Origin: CALGYY01 sp964585485
GTDB taxonomy: Bacteria; Bacteroidota; Bacteroidia; Bacteroidales; CAIWKO01
Assembly (NCBI GenBank): GCA_964585485.1
Contig: CAZPDS010000002.1
Span: forward strand, 1-64,000
Reading direction: 5' to 3'
Length of the DNA stretch: 64,000 nucleotides
Part shown: positions 33,376 through 44,000 of the stretch, in pieces
Numbering within the stretch: the stretch's first letter is position 1
Layout: each line of letters opens with the position of its first letter
The notes under the pieces: generated by a model
Database searches by the model: none
The model's input: the letters and a program-made list of their open reading frames with translations, nothing else
What the model was told of the DNA's origin: nothing
Made by a program: the position numbers and the translations under genes

Positions 33376-34716
33376 TCAGATAAATAAACGGGAAATACTT
33401 TTTACAGCCTCTGGCAGGGTAAACACCACCACGCGATCGCCCGGCTGTATTTGAAAACTACCGATGGCAATGTATCCCTGATTTCCCCGGATGATACCTC
33501 CAATAATAGCATTCTTTGGAAAGGACAAATCGCGGATCGGCTTCGTGGTTACCTTGGAACCCGGTAGCGCGGTAAACTCAATAGCATCGGCATCCACCCC
33601 AATCAGGCATTTTGACGATAATACGCCTTCGCCCAGCGTAAAACGTACGATGTAGCTGGCGGTCGTGAGTTTTTTATTGATGATAGTATCAATGCCTATT
33701 TTTTGCGAAATATCGATATAGTCAATGTTCTCAACAAGTGCAATCGTCCGCTTCACACCATAATTACGGGCCATCAGGCATGTTAGAATATTGATCTCCG
33801 AATCGTTGGTAAGCGCCAGAAAGGCGTCAGTATGGCGAATGCCTTCTTCCTCCATCAAATCAAAACTACGGGCATCGCCGTTAATGATCATGGTTTTGTT
33901 GAGCATCTCCGAAAGAAAAACACAGCGCTCGCGATCGGATTCGATAATTTTTACATTTTTGGAGTCTTCGATCAGGGAGGCCGTTTTGCGTCCGATTCGT
34001 CCACCACCCACGATCATAACAGAATTGACCGGTGTCTTTTCTTTGCCTGCCAAATCGAGGAGTTGGTCAATCCCTTCCGGTTTGGTAATAACATACGCCA
34101 GATCGCCTTCCATAAAAACATCATTACCCCGGGGCATAATAGTACGGCTCTCGCGGTGAATTGCGATGGCGCGGAAAGCCAGTTGGTTGTTCTCACGCGC
34201 CACCGTATCCAGCGATTTCCCGATGACCTTGGCTTTATTGTCGAGTTTTATTAAAAACAGGATCAGCTTACCCCCGGAAAATTCGAAAACCTCCGTTGCG
34301 GCTGGCTGATCCAGTAGTTTCACGATTTCTTTCGAAGCGATGCGTTCGGGACAAACCAGGGTGTCGATTCCAAAATCCTTAAACATCTCCCGGCTTTCGT
34401 CGGTAAGATACTCAATGTTATCTACCCGGGCAATGGTTCGTTTAGCCCCGAGTTTCTTCGCCAATGCGGCTGTTATGATGTTCACCTTTTCATCGTGCAG
34501 CACAGAAATAACCAGGTCGGCTTCTTTCACATGGGCCTGGCGCAATACCGAGGGTGATGTGGAATCGCCCACGATGGTGAGCAGATCACTCTGGTCTTCG
34601 ATACGTTTAAGCAAGTCCTCGTGGGGGTCAACGATGGTAATATTCTGCGTTCCGTCCGACAGCAGTTTAGCCAGGTGAAAACCCACTTCGCCATCGCCCA
34701 CAATAATAATATTCAT
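33376..34716 (-). CDS. trkA: Trk system potassium uptake protein TrkA
   Basis: A 446-residue peripheral regulator made of two RCK units. Each has a Rossmann nucleotide-binding loop (IIIVGDGEVGFHLAK at the N-terminus, MIVGGGRIGRKTA near residue 230) followed by a TrkA-C domain. NAD(H) or ATP binding to it gates TrkH. An upstream in-frame start at 34851 would overlap the dnaG start region and add unrelated residues, so MNIIIVGDGE at 34716 is chosen. A TACATTTG -7 box (34740-34747, minus) lies 23 bases upstream and supports this. It heads the trkA-trkH-trkH operon. Confidence 0.95.
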   Translation of the reverse strand: MNIIIVGDGEVGFHLAKLLSDGTQNITIVDPHEDLLKRIEDQSDLLTIVGDSTSPSVLRQAHVKEADLVISVLHDEKVNIITAALAKKLGAKRTIARVDNIEYLTDESREMFKDFGIDTLVCPERIASKEIVKLLDQPAATEVFEFSGGKLILFLIKLDNKAKVIGKSLDTVARENNQLAFRAIAIHRESRTIMPRGNDVFMEGDLAYVITKPEGIDQLLDLAGKEKTPVNSVMIVGGGRIGRKTASLIEDSKNVKIIESDRERCVFLSEMLNKTMIINGDARSFDLMEEEGIRHTDAFLALTNDSEINILTCLMARNYGVKRTIALVENIDYIDISQKIGIDTIINKKLTTASYIVRFTLGEGVLSSKCLIGVDADAIEFTALPGSKVTTKPIRDLSFPKNAIIGGIIRGNQGYIAIGSFQIQPGDRVVVFTLPEAVKSISRLFI

Positions 34717-34849
34717 AACCGCATACTTTTTTAAGCCAGCAAATGTATAGCGAATTTCACCACAAAACGTCATGAGCGCAAAATTTAACCTATGCTCATC
34801 ATGACCACCTCCATTGTTTTTGCTACTTTTAGCACGAAATTCAGCGTCC

Positions 34850-36820
34850 ATGATTCCTCCGGAAACCGTTCAAAAGATTATTGAAACTGCGCGTATAGAA
34901 GAAGTAATTGGCGACTTTGTATCGCTTAAAAAGCGTGGCGTCAACATGCTGGGATTATGCCCGTTTCACAACGAAAAGACCCCGTCGTTTACGGTATCTC
35001 CGGTGAAAGGAATTTACAAGTGTTTTGGATGCAGCAAGGCCGGAAATGCTGTGAATTTTATCATGGAACACGAGCACTACAGTTACCCCGAAGCCCTGCG
35101 ATACCTGGCCCGCAAGTACCATATCGAAATTGAAGAAGCGGAGGCCGATCCGGCCGAAAAAGCCGCCGCCGATGAACGGGAGGGGCTCTTCCTGACCAAC
35201 GCGTTTGCCCAGAAACACTTTACGCATCAGCTTTTTGAAACCGAAGAAGGCAAAGCCGTCGGACTTTCTTACCTGAAAGAACGGGAGTTCACTACCGACA
35301 TCATCAGGAAATTTCAGCTCGGCTACAGCCCGGAAGCATGGGACAACCTAACCGGTGCCGCTCTGCAGAGCGGTTACCGTAAAGATTACCTGGTTACACT
35401 GGGCTTAAGCGTGGAAAAAGATCAACGGCTGTATGACCGCTTTCGGGGACGGATTATTTTTCCCATTCATAATCAGTCGGGCCGCGTAATTGGCTTTACC
35501 GCCCGCCTGCTCGGAAACGAGAAAGACAAACCAAAGTACGTCAACTCGCCCGAATCGGAAATCTACAACAAAAGCAAAACTCTTTACGGAATATTTTTCG
35601 CCCGCAACGCGATCGCGAAAAAAGATCATTGCCTCCTGGTGGAGGGAAATGCCGACGTAATTTCGCTGTTTCAATCCGGGGTAGAGAATGTGGTGGCCTC
35701 TTCGGGCACTTCACTCACCGCCGATCAGGTCCGGATGATCAAGCGCTATACCTCCAACATTACCATTTTATACGATGGCGACAGCGCCGGGATCAAAGCG
35801 GCCATCCGGGGAACCGAGATGATTCTCAGCGAAGGAATGAATGTGCGCATTGTGCTTTTTCCCGACGGTGAAGACCCCGACTCCTACGCACGAACGCACC
35901 GGCCGGCCGAACTGGAAGCCTTTATTGACAAGAATGCGGTCAACTTCATCGCCTTCAAACTGAAACTGATGTTGGCGGAATCGAAAAACGATCCCATCAA
36001 AACAGCAGGGCTCATCAAAGATATTGTACAAACCATTTCCCTCATTCCCGATCCGATCAGCCGCAGCCTCTACCTGCGTCAGTGCAGTGAAATGATGAAC
36101 ATCCCCGAGCAGACCCTGGTCAACGAACTAAACCGTCTGCTGCGGAAAAAGCTAATCCGGAAAGATCCGGATGTCAGGGAAGACGATGTTCCTGCGGTCG
36201 AAACGATACCGCCCGATCAAAATAAAATCATCAATCCGCTAAGCAGCTTTGAACAGGAAAAGTACCTCATCCAATTGCTGCTCAATTATGGCGACATTAA
36301 GATTGATGTGACAGATAAAAACGAAACCGGAGAAGAGATTAGTCATAGCATCCACGTGGGGGAACTAATTGTGCAGGACCTGGTCAACGACGAACTGCAC
36401 TTTGAGGATCCGAACTTCGCCCAAATTTTTGAACTCTACGCGGCCGCCCTGGCTCGTCAGGAAATTCCCAATGAACACTACTTTATCAATCATCCGGAAA
36501 CGGCCCTGGCCAGCGTTTGCATTGACCTGATCAGCTCCCCCTACGTGCTTAGCAGAAACTGGGAAGAACGTCATCACATCACGGTGCCCACCAAGGAAGA
36601 TGAAAACAGCAAAGTACTGGTGAACGACATTACCGAATCCCTGCTGGCGATCCGGATACGCCGGCTGGAGAATATGATCTATGAGGTGCAGGAAGAATTA
36701 AAAGCCATCCAGGCCGACGCATCGGAAGAGGACATTATGATTTTGCTTCAGCGCGACAAGACGCTCAAAGAAGCCTACACCCGCTTAAATAGCGGACTGG
36801 GGCGGATTATCACACGATGA
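34850..36820 (+). CDS. dnaG: DNA primase
   Basis: DnaG makes RNA primers for replication. The 656-residue protein begins MIPPETVQKIIETARIEEVI. The zinc-binding domain has CPFHNEKTPSF and KCFGCSKAG (about residues 38-64), the RNA polymerase core has FRGRIIFPIHN, and the TOPRIM domain has LLVEGNADVISL (about 265) with YDGDSAG (about 310). The C-terminal 230 residues form the helicase-binding region and look divergent, as is usual. An ATG 12 codons upstream is in frame, but its residues are not conserved-looking. It is divergent from trkA. Confidence 0.96.
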   Translation: MIPPETVQKIIETARIEEVIGDFVSLKKRGVNMLGLCPFHNEKTPSFTVSPVKGIYKCFGCSKAGNAVNFIMEHEHYSYPEALRYLARKYHIEIEEAEADPAEKAAADEREGLFLTNAFAQKHFTHQLFETEEGKAVGLSYLKEREFTTDIIRKFQLGYSPEAWDNLTGAALQSGYRKDYLVTLGLSVEKDQRLYDRFRGRIIFPIHNQSGRVIGFTARLLGNEKDKPKYVNSPESEIYNKSKTLYGIFFARNAIAKKDHCLLVEGNADVISLFQSGVENVVASSGTSLTADQVRMIKRYTSNITILYDGDSAGIKAAIRGTEMILSEGMNVRIVLFPDGEDPDSYARTHRPAELEAFIDKNAVNFIAFKLKLMLAESKNDPIKTAGLIKDIVQTISLIPDPISRSLYLRQCSEMMNIPEQTLVNELNRLLRKKLIRKDPDVREDDVPAVETIPPDQNKIINPLSSFEQEKYLIQLLLNYGDIKIDVTDKNETGEEISHSIHVGELIVQDLVNDELHFEDPNFAQIFELYAAALARQEIPNEHYFINHPETALASVCIDLISSPYVLSRNWEERHHITVPTKEDENSKVLVNDITESLLAIRIRRLENMIYEVQEELKAIQADASEEDIMILLQRDKTLKEAYTRLNSGLGRIITR

Positions 36821-36850
36821 ATATAAAAATCTCAACGATTTTATCTTACT

Positions 36851-38056
36851 ATGAGTTTGTTTTCACCTGTTAAATTTGGCCCGCTTCAAATCCGGAACCG
36901 TTCCATCCGGGCCGCGGCTTTCGAAGGGATGTGCCCCGGACATAAGGTCTCTGAACAGCTTATTCAGTATCACCGGTCCGTTGCCGCCGGCGGTATCGGG
37001 ATGACAACGGTGGCCTACGCCTCGGTTTGTCGGAGCGGTTTATCTTTCCCGCACCAGCTCTGGCTGCGCAAAGAAATCATTCCCGACCTTCGGCGACTCA
37101 CCGATGCTATTCATGCCGAAGGAGCTGCCGCCTCCATTCAAATCGGCCACTGCGGAAATATGTCGCACCGCTCACAATGTGGCCAATGGCCGGTAGGCGC
37201 CAGTACCGGCATCAATATATACTCCCCCACCTGGACGCGGGGATTAAAAAAGACCGAAATTGCTGAGATCGCCGGTTCGTTTGGCGATGCCGTGAACATC
37301 GCCCGCGAAGGCGGATTCGATGCGGTGGAAGTGCATGCCGGCCACGGCTATCTGTTGAGTCAATTCCTCTCACCCTACACCAATCACCGGCACGATGAAT
37401 ACGGTGGGAGCCTGGAAAACCGTATGCGTTTTATGAACGAGGCCCTGCACTGCACCATGGAGGCCGCCGCCAGCGATATTGCTGTCTTTGTTAAGATGAA
37501 TATGTACGACGGCTTTCGGGGCGGTATGCAGCTTCCCGAATGCCTGGAGGTGGGGAAACAGATCGAACGTTTCGGCCCCGCCGGTATCGTACTCAGCGGT
37601 GGCTTCGTCAGCAAAGCCCCTATGGTGGTGATGCGCGGAAAGATGCCCATACGCACCCTCACCCACTACATGGACAGCTGGTGGCTTAAGTACGGCATCA
37701 AGCTGGTCGGAAAAATGATGATTCGGAATAAGCCCTTTCAGGACGCCTATTTTCTGGATGATGCCCTGAAGTTTCGCGAAGCACTGCGGGTTCCGCTTGT
37801 TTACGTGGGAGGCCTCACCAGCCTTGCAAGCATCGAAAAAGTCTTGAGTGCTGGTTTTGAAGGCGTGGCCATGGCCCGCGCCTTGCTCAACGAACCGGGC
37901 TTTGTACGGCGACTGCAGATGGGTGATCTGAACGACAACACCTGCACCCACAGCAACTATTGCATTGCCCGTATGTATTCGGTGGATATGGCCTGCCATC
38001 AACATACCGCTGATATTCCACATAGCCTGTGGAAGGAAATCGGCAAAACCGAATAA
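36851..38056 (+). CDS. Old-yellow-enzyme family NADH:flavin oxidoreductase
   Basis: A 401-residue FMN-binding TIM barrel. Recognisable parts are the N-terminal LFSPVKFGPLQIRNRSIRAA, the HAGHGYLLSQFLSPYTNHR motif near residue 165 with RHDEYGGSLENRMRF, and the phosphate-binding end GFEGVAMARALLNEP. It lacks the C-terminal reductase domains of 2,4-dienoyl-CoA reductase. A C-terminal cysteine cluster reads CTHSNYC then C after ten residues. The usual second Cys (CTHCNxC) is Ser here, so a 4Fe-4S cluster may be lost or altered. The substrate is unknown. The SDR gene follows after five bases. Confidence 0.88.
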   Translation: MSLFSPVKFGPLQIRNRSIRAAAFEGMCPGHKVSEQLIQYHRSVAAGGIGMTTVAYASVCRSGLSFPHQLWLRKEIIPDLRRLTDAIHAEGAAASIQIGHCGNMSHRSQCGQWPVGASTGINIYSPTWTRGLKKTEIAEIAGSFGDAVNIAREGGFDAVEVHAGHGYLLSQFLSPYTNHRHDEYGGSLENRMRFMNEALHCTMEAAASDIAVFVKMNMYDGFRGGMQLPECLEVGKQIERFGPAGIVLSGGFVSKAPMVVMRGKMPIRTLTHYMDSWWLKYGIKLVGKMMIRNKPFQDAYFLDDALKFREALRVPLVYVGGLTSLASIEKVLSAGFEGVAMARALLNEPGFVRRLQMGDLNDNTCTHSNYCIARMYSVDMACHQHTADIPHSLWKEIGKTE

Positions 38057-38061
38057 CCATC

Positions 38062-38892
38062 ATGAAGAACGTAGCCTTAATTACAGGCGCCAGCTCCGGC
38101 ATGGGCGCCGAATTTGCCCGGCAGTTGGCTGCCCGCGGGATGAACCTCCTCGCCGTAAGCAACCAGCAGGAAGCACTGGAAAATCACTGCCGATCACTTG
38201 AACAAGAATATAACATCAGGGCGGTTGCTTTTTTCGCTGACCTTTCGAGGGAGGGTGCCGCGGAGTCTGTAATTGAATGTTCTATCGTCCACGACATGGA
38301 AGTGGAAATTCTGATCAACAACGCTGGTATAATCCTTTTCAGGGATGTGTGCGATGTGGAAGCCGGAAAGGCCGTGGCCATTATGCAATTGCACATGATT
38401 ACCCCCTCCTTGCTGTGTGCGCACTTTGGAAATGAAATGAAAAAAAGGGGGCGGGGATACATACTCAATATGTCATCTCTTGCGGCCGTGATGCCCTACC
38501 CGGGCCTGAATTATTATGCTGCCACCAAAAGCTTTCTGAAATCCTTTACGCGCTCACTGCGGACCGAGCTGCTCGACCACGGTGTTTCGGTAACCACGGT
38601 ATTCCCGGGTGCCGTGGCGACCAACCTCTTCGACAAAAACAAACTCGACATCGCACGCGGCCTGAAATTCGGCCTCGTTCAAACCGCCGAAAAAGTAGTG
38701 CGGCTGAGTCTCCGCGCCTTGTTCCACAAAAAGGCCAGTCTGGTGCCGGGATGTGTAAACAAGCTGCTGAAAATTCTGGTTCTGATGGCTCCGCCCTGGC
38801 TGATACGCGTCCTGTATCGTAAATATCAAGCGCTCATTCACCGAACGTTTGTTCCGATGATCATCGCGTTGTTGGTCACCGGAATCTTTTGA
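38062..38892 (+). CDS. Short-chain dehydrogenase/reductase
   Basis: A 276-residue NAD(P)-dependent SDR. It has the cofactor loop TGASSGMGAEFARQL at residue 8, the NNAG motif (LINNAGI, about residue 88), the catalytic Ser in ILNMSSLAAVMP and the YxxxK pair (YYAATKSF, about residue 154). The C-terminal end is hydrophobic (PMIIALLVTGIF), resembling SDRs that act on lipids or steroids at membranes. It is co-transcribed with the old-yellow-enzyme gene, which suggests a shared reduction pathway. Its last 55 bases overlap the end of a convergent methyltransferase gene. Confidence 0.92.
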   Translation: MKNVALITGASSGMGAEFARQLAARGMNLLAVSNQQEALENHCRSLEQEYNIRAVAFFADLSREGAAESVIECSIVHDMEVEILINNAGIILFRDVCDVEAGKAVAIMQLHMITPSLLCAHFGNEMKKRGRGYILNMSSLAAVMPYPGLNYYAATKSFLKSFTRSLRTELLDHGVSVTTVFPGAVATNLFDKNKLDIARGLKFGLVQTAEKVVRLSLRALFHKKASLVPGCVNKLLKILVLMAPPWLIRVLYRKYQALIHRTFVPMIIALLVTGIF

Positions 38893-39821
38893 ATATCGCC
38901 GAGGCCGGCTGCCTGCATCCATTCCCGCATCTCCTGCTCCGTATAGGTATCGCCTCGTTCTGTGGCCACCAGCATGTTCAAGGCAAAAAAGGCCCCGTTC
39001 ACCGGGTTCGTCCGATCATCGTCCATTACATGATCCTGAATAATCACCCTGCCGCCTGGATTCAATGCCCTGGCGCATCGTTCAATCAAACGACGGTTTT
39101 CATCGTATGAATTGATATGAACAATGGCAGAAAGAAAGATCAAATCATAGAATTCGCCCAAATCCTGCTCGTGATAATTCCCGGAGATGTAGTGCACATT
39201 GTCGCTGAAGCCGGCTCGTTCGACATAGCCTTTGGTTTCTGCTATCACCTCCGGCAAATCAAGAATCACGGCGGTCCGGGCTTTCCCCTGCCGCAGAAAA
39301 GCCAGGGAGTACACCCCGGATCCACCACCAATATCCAGCAGTCGCCCGGGCTCCTTCACCCCGATCAGCCGAACCACATCATCGGCCTGCACGCGTGCGC
39401 GCTCATCCATGGCGGCAATAAAATTTGCCGTCCAGTTCGTATCCTTCTCTTCCACACGTTCACGACAGGTGCCTCGTGTTACCGCTTCGGTAAGCCCGCT
39501 CCAGGTCTGCCACATGTTGAGCGTATGGCCATATCCGGTAAGGTAATCGGCACTGGCTTTGTCGAGGTATCGCCGGGCAAATGCCTCGTTGGCAAAGCAT
39601 CCGTCCTTTTTTTCTAACAAGCCAATCGCCACCAGGGCGTTGAGCAGGCGATCGGTTGCCCGCGGGTCGGTACCGGCGGCCTCCGCAATGGCGGCGGAAG
39701 AAAGGTTCAGCCTTCCGATGCGGGAGAACAAGTCCAACTCATACGCACTTAAGATGATCCGGGCCGGCTGAAAAGCATACACGTATTCGCGAAATTGCGC
39801 GGGGTTTTGAAAAGTAGGCAT
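38838..39821 (-). CDS. O-methyltransferase-like, SAM-dependent (family 2 type)
   Basis: A 327-residue methyltransferase. The N-terminal winged-helix dimerisation domain (FQPARIILSAYELDLFSRIG, AIAEAAGTDPRATDRLLNAL) and the SAM-binding motif (LLDIGGGSGVYSLAF, about residue 165) match the O-methyltransferase family 2 group. The post-motif GGRVIIQDHVMDDD is also typical. The substrate is unknown. The C-terminus overlaps the SDR gene by 55 bases in the opposite direction. A TATCTTTG -7 box at 39866-39873 on the minus strand lies 44 bases before the ATG. Confidence 0.9.
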   Translation of the reverse strand: MPTFQNPAQFREYVYAFQPARIILSAYELDLFSRIGRLNLSSAAIAEAAGTDPRATDRLLNALVAIGLLEKKDGCFANEAFARRYLDKASADYLTGYGHTLNMWQTWSGLTEAVTRGTCRERVEEKDTNWTANFIAAMDERARVQADDVVRLIGVKEPGRLLDIGGGSGVYSLAFLRQGKARTAVILDLPEVIAETKGYVERAGFSDNVHYISGNYHEQDLGEFYDLIFLSAIVHINSYDENRRLIERCARALNPGGRVIIQDHVMDDDRTNPVNGAFFALNMLVATERGDTYTEQEMREWMQAAGLGDIQKIPVTNNAMIIGTNVR

Positions 39822-39837
39822 AAGTTCCGTAAATTTG
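39807..39837 (+). promoter_or_regulatory. Consensus promoter of the PorV-like/C25 operon
   Basis: TTG (39807-39809), a 20-base spacer and TAAATTTG (39830-39837) match the Bacteroidota promoter exactly. The box overlaps the first codons of the divergent methyltransferase gene and would give a leader of about 120 bases. Confidence 0.65.
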
Positions 39838-39966
39838 TATTTTTATCCATAAATTCAACATCATACAAAGATAGCGGTTTCTTCATGGACGAAGCATTTT
39901 CCCCGGAAGGGCGTAAATACTAAAGCTTGCCCGTAGCCGTTTAAAGGCGGAACAAGAGAAAATTAT

Positions 39967-41088
39967 ATGAGAAAAGTTTGGATCACGATACTATTGCTGG
40001 GCTTCGTCACCTCACATGTTTTTGGACAGGCGCCGAAATACAGCAATGAGTTTTTATCGATTGGCGTTGGCGCCCGCGCCCTGTCCATGTCAAATGCAAT
40101 GGTTAGCATTGTTGATGATGTAACAGCGGGTTACTGGAATCCCGCGGGCCTGGCGCTTATCCAACCAAAAATTCAGGGATCCCTGATGCACGCCGAATAT
40201 TTTGCCGGGATCGCGAAGTACGACTACGGTGCTGTTGCGGCGCGTATTGATGACAAGAGCACCGCGGCACTTAGTGTGATCCGCTTTGGTGTGGATGATA
40301 TTCCAAACACCACTGAACTCATCGACGCCGAAGGCAATATTGACTACGACCGCATTACGACCTTCTCGGCGGCCGACTACGGCTTTGTGTTGTCGTATGC
40401 CCGCAGCAGTAAGATTCCCGGATTGCGCTACGGAGCCAATGTAAAGATTATTCACCGTCGTGTCGGGGACTTTGCCCGGGCCTGGGGATTTGGGCTGGAC
40501 GCCGGCGCCCAGTATGATCTGAAGCAATGGCGCTTTGGCCTGCTGGCCCGCGATCTCACCTCCACCTTTAATGCCTGGTCATACAGCCTTACCCCATCCA
40601 TGATCGAAGTCTTTACCCGGACCGGCAACGAATTACCGGAAAACGGCCTTGAACTAACGCTCCCGCGTGTAATTTTAAGCGCCGGTCGTTTGTTTAATTT
40701 TGGGAAAAAGTTCACCGGTCTGGTTTGCGTGGATGCCGACATGACCTTCGACGGCATGCGCAACGTATTGATCAAAAGTGATCCTCTCTCCATAGACCCC
40801 CATCTCGGTTTAGAGTTTGGTTACAATGACATTGTTTTCCTGCGGGGCGGTTTCGGAAATTTCCAACAGGAGCGTGACCAGGCCGGAAAACGGCGCTGGA
40901 CCTTTCAACCAAACCTGGGCGTAGGGGTTACCATTCGTAAAGTGGTGACCATCGACTACGCCCTCACCGACATTGGAAACGCCAGCATCGCCTTATATTC
41001 GAATGTGTTTTCCTTACGGTTCAACATCAACGGCCGTAAAGACCGTAGCGCACCCGTACCGGAAAAATCGTCCAATTCACTTTTCTGA
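39967..41088 (+). CDS. PorV/PorQ-family outer-membrane protein (PorV2-like)
   Basis: A 373-residue protein with a signal peptide (cleaved near HVFGQ, residue 20) and a predicted outer-membrane beta-barrel. The N-terminal signature EFLSIGVGARALSMSNAM and YWNPAGLA is that of the PorV/PorQ family of the type IX secretion system, where PorV shuttles cargo to the PorU sortase. The last 20 residues are a polar tail (NGRKDRSAPVPEKSSN). It sits seven bases before a C25 peptidase gene, the same arrangement as PorV with PorU-like partners. Whether it serves the main T9SS or a second PorU/PorV set is unknown. Confidence 0.87.
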   Translation: MRKVWITILLLGFVTSHVFGQAPKYSNEFLSIGVGARALSMSNAMVSIVDDVTAGYWNPAGLALIQPKIQGSLMHAEYFAGIAKYDYGAVAARIDDKSTAALSVIRFGVDDIPNTTELIDAEGNIDYDRITTFSAADYGFVLSYARSSKIPGLRYGANVKIIHRRVGDFARAWGFGLDAGAQYDLKQWRFGLLARDLTSTFNAWSYSLTPSMIEVFTRTGNELPENGLELTLPRVILSAGRLFNFGKKFTGLVCVDADMTFDGMRNVLIKSDPLSIDPHLGLEFGYNDIVFLRGGFGNFQQERDQAGKRRWTFQPNLGVGVTIRKVVTIDYALTDIGNASIALYSNVFSLRFNINGRKDRSAPVPEKSSNSLF

Positions 41089-41095
41089 AAAACGC

Positions 41096-44000
41096 ATGAA
41101 AAAACGGACCGGACTCTGGTTTCTGTTCTTCTTTCTTACAGCGATGTCCTTCGCCCAACCTTACGGCAATGAATGGATACAGTACAACCAGTCCTATTTT
41201 AAAATCTATGTAAACAAAAACGGCGTCTACCGCATCCCCTATTCCACGCTGTCAGCGGCCGGCATTCCACTGGGGACCATTGATCCGCGGTCGTTTCAGG
41301 TGTTTTCCAAAGGCCTTGAACAATACATTTTCGTGAAAGGTGAAGGGGACGGGGTTTTTAACACGACCGACTATATTGAGTTTTACGGAGAAAAAAACGA
41401 CGGCTGGCTCGATACCGTTTTCTACAAAGGCAGTACGAATCAGGCCAATCCGTATTACAGTCTTTTTAATGATTCCCTGGCGTATTTCCTAACCTGGAAC
41501 TCCTCCATCAACAATCGGCGAATGGGTCTTGAAAATGACGTCGCCTTCGCCTCTTATACGCCCGGAACCTGGTTCTACAAAGAAGTAATCGCCCAATACA
41601 ACGACCGGTATTACCTTGGGAGCACCACCTCCAGTGAGACCAATGACCCTGAATACACTGCCGGGGAGGGCTGGTTCGACCTCCCACTCACCAAAGGCGG
41701 CTCCATCACGAAGACGCTGTCGACCATTAATCGCTACGCAACCGGTCCTCCGGCCTCCGTCGATCTCTGCCTGATCGGAGCCTCCAACGCGGCGGTCATC
41801 AATCCAGATCATCACCTGCGGATCCAATTTGGCAGCGAAATAATCGACACCGTGTTTGAGGGCTATGGCATCTTCCGCTTTCACCGACCGCTTGATCCGA
41901 TGATGATCAACGCCAGCACATCGTTTACCCTCAGCAGTATTGATGATCTGGGTGTAGTCTCCGATAATACAGCACTTGCATGGATTCGTATGAAGTACGC
42001 GCACACGACAATGCTGGGCAACGTGGCCGAATTTTTTATGCGTGTCCCCGATGCTTTGGCCGCCAAAACCTATCTCAACCTGAGCGGCGTAAACGCAGCC
42101 GCATCCGACTCCGTAAGGTTTTACGACCTCACCAACCACAAACGCATCAAATGCCAATGGGACGGCACTAGTGCAAGGGTCCTGATCCCTAACGCCGGCA
42201 ACGAAAAGCGCTGCTATCTTGTCACGGAACCCGCTATCAAAACCGTAACAAAACTGTACTCCACAGGCCCTGGTAATAAGTTTGTCAATTATGAATCCCT
42301 GGCCAACGCCAGCAACGCCAATTACTACATACTGACGCACCCGTCGCTGATGACCGACGTGCAAGAGTACGCGAACTACCGAAGCCTGACGGGGTATTCA
42401 CCGCTCATCATCAATGTGAACGACTTGTGGGATCAATACGCCTACGGTATTTTAAAAAACCCACTGGCCATCAAAAACTTCATGCATGAAGCGTTTCTGA
42501 CGTTCAACGAAACACCGCAATTCCTGTTCATCATCGGGAAAGGATATCGTGCCGGGCATAATGGAACCTATCCCTATTACCGGAAGAATGCGTACTATTT
42601 TGAACAAACCCTGGTGCCAGCCATCGGGGACCCTCCTTCTGATTTTCTTTTTACCAACGGCATTCTGGACAACCTCTACCAACCGGCGGTTCCCACCGGA
42701 CGGCTCGCGGCACGTAATCCCGGGCATGTTCAAATGTATCTCGATAAGGTAATGCAGTACGAAGCGGCTCAACTTCATCCCGAAGAATGGATGAAGAACG
42801 TGCTGCATTTCGGCGGCGGCACCAGTTCCGGCGAACAAGCCACCTACGCGGCCTACCTCAACCTCTATAAAAATATTATTGAAGACACGCTCTTCGGGGG
42901 CTATGTCCGGACCTTCTTAAAAACCTCCTCCGACCCCATTCAAAGCAATCAATCCGACTCGCTGAAAGCAATCATTAATAATGGTGTTACCCTGATGACC
43001 TTTTTTGGACATGCGGCGGGCATCGGATTCGACCAGAGCCTGGATTATCCTTCCGAATACAGCAATTACGGGAAATATCCCTTCATCCTGGCCAACTCTT
43101 GCCTGGCGGGCGATCTCTTCCTCGACGGCGTAACGTCCAGCGAGGAGTTTGTTCTCATTGAGAACAAGGGGGTAATCGGCTACCTTGCCTCGGTAGGCCC
43201 GGGCATTCCCTATGGTTTGCACGCCTATTCGCAAGAATTTTACCGGCACCTTGGGTACAAAAATTACCGGCAAGCCATCGGAAAAATTATTCAGCAAACC
43301 ATCCGGCAGGTGCAAAGTCCCGACTTCGTCATTAAAGGCACCTGCCTGGAAATGACCCTGCACGGAGATCCGGCCGTGGTGCTGAATTCCTTCGAAAAGC
43401 CCGACTATATGGTATCGGCACCCAATGTGTATTTTGAGCCGGCTAACATTACCACGGAAACAGACACCTTCCGCATTCATGTGATTTCGACGAACCTGGG
43501 GCGCGCCATCAACGATTCGTTTATGGTTTCTGTGATACGCCACCTGCCCGAAGGATCAGTCAGCCAAAGCTACCTCTCCCGGGTTAAAGCAACTTTTTTT
43601 AAAGATACCATCACCTTCAAAATGCCCGTCGATATCGTGAACGGTATTGGCCTGAACACCTTTGATGTCAGTTTGGATTATTTTCAGAACATTGATGAGA
43701 TTTCCGAAACCAACAATAACACCAGCGTCAGCCTGCTGATTAAATCGGCCGCCATAGTGCCCGTCTGGCCGCCCAAATACGCCGTCGTGCCCCAACTTCC
43801 GCTCACCCTTAAAGCCTCCACCGGCTATGCCTTTGCAACGCCCCAGTCGTGGGTGTTCCAACTCGACACCTCGGACGCATTCAGCAGTCCGCTGCGCCAG
43901 CAAACGATCGTTGTCCAGGGCGGGGGTGTCGTTAACTGGACCCCTTCCTTCCCCTTGATGAACGACTCCATTGTTTATTTCTGGCGGGTCAGTCCCGACT

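Noticed and set aside
40973..41095. Upstream in-frame start for the C25 protein
   Set aside because: It would overlap the PorV-like gene by 116 bases, and the signal peptide begins only at 41096.
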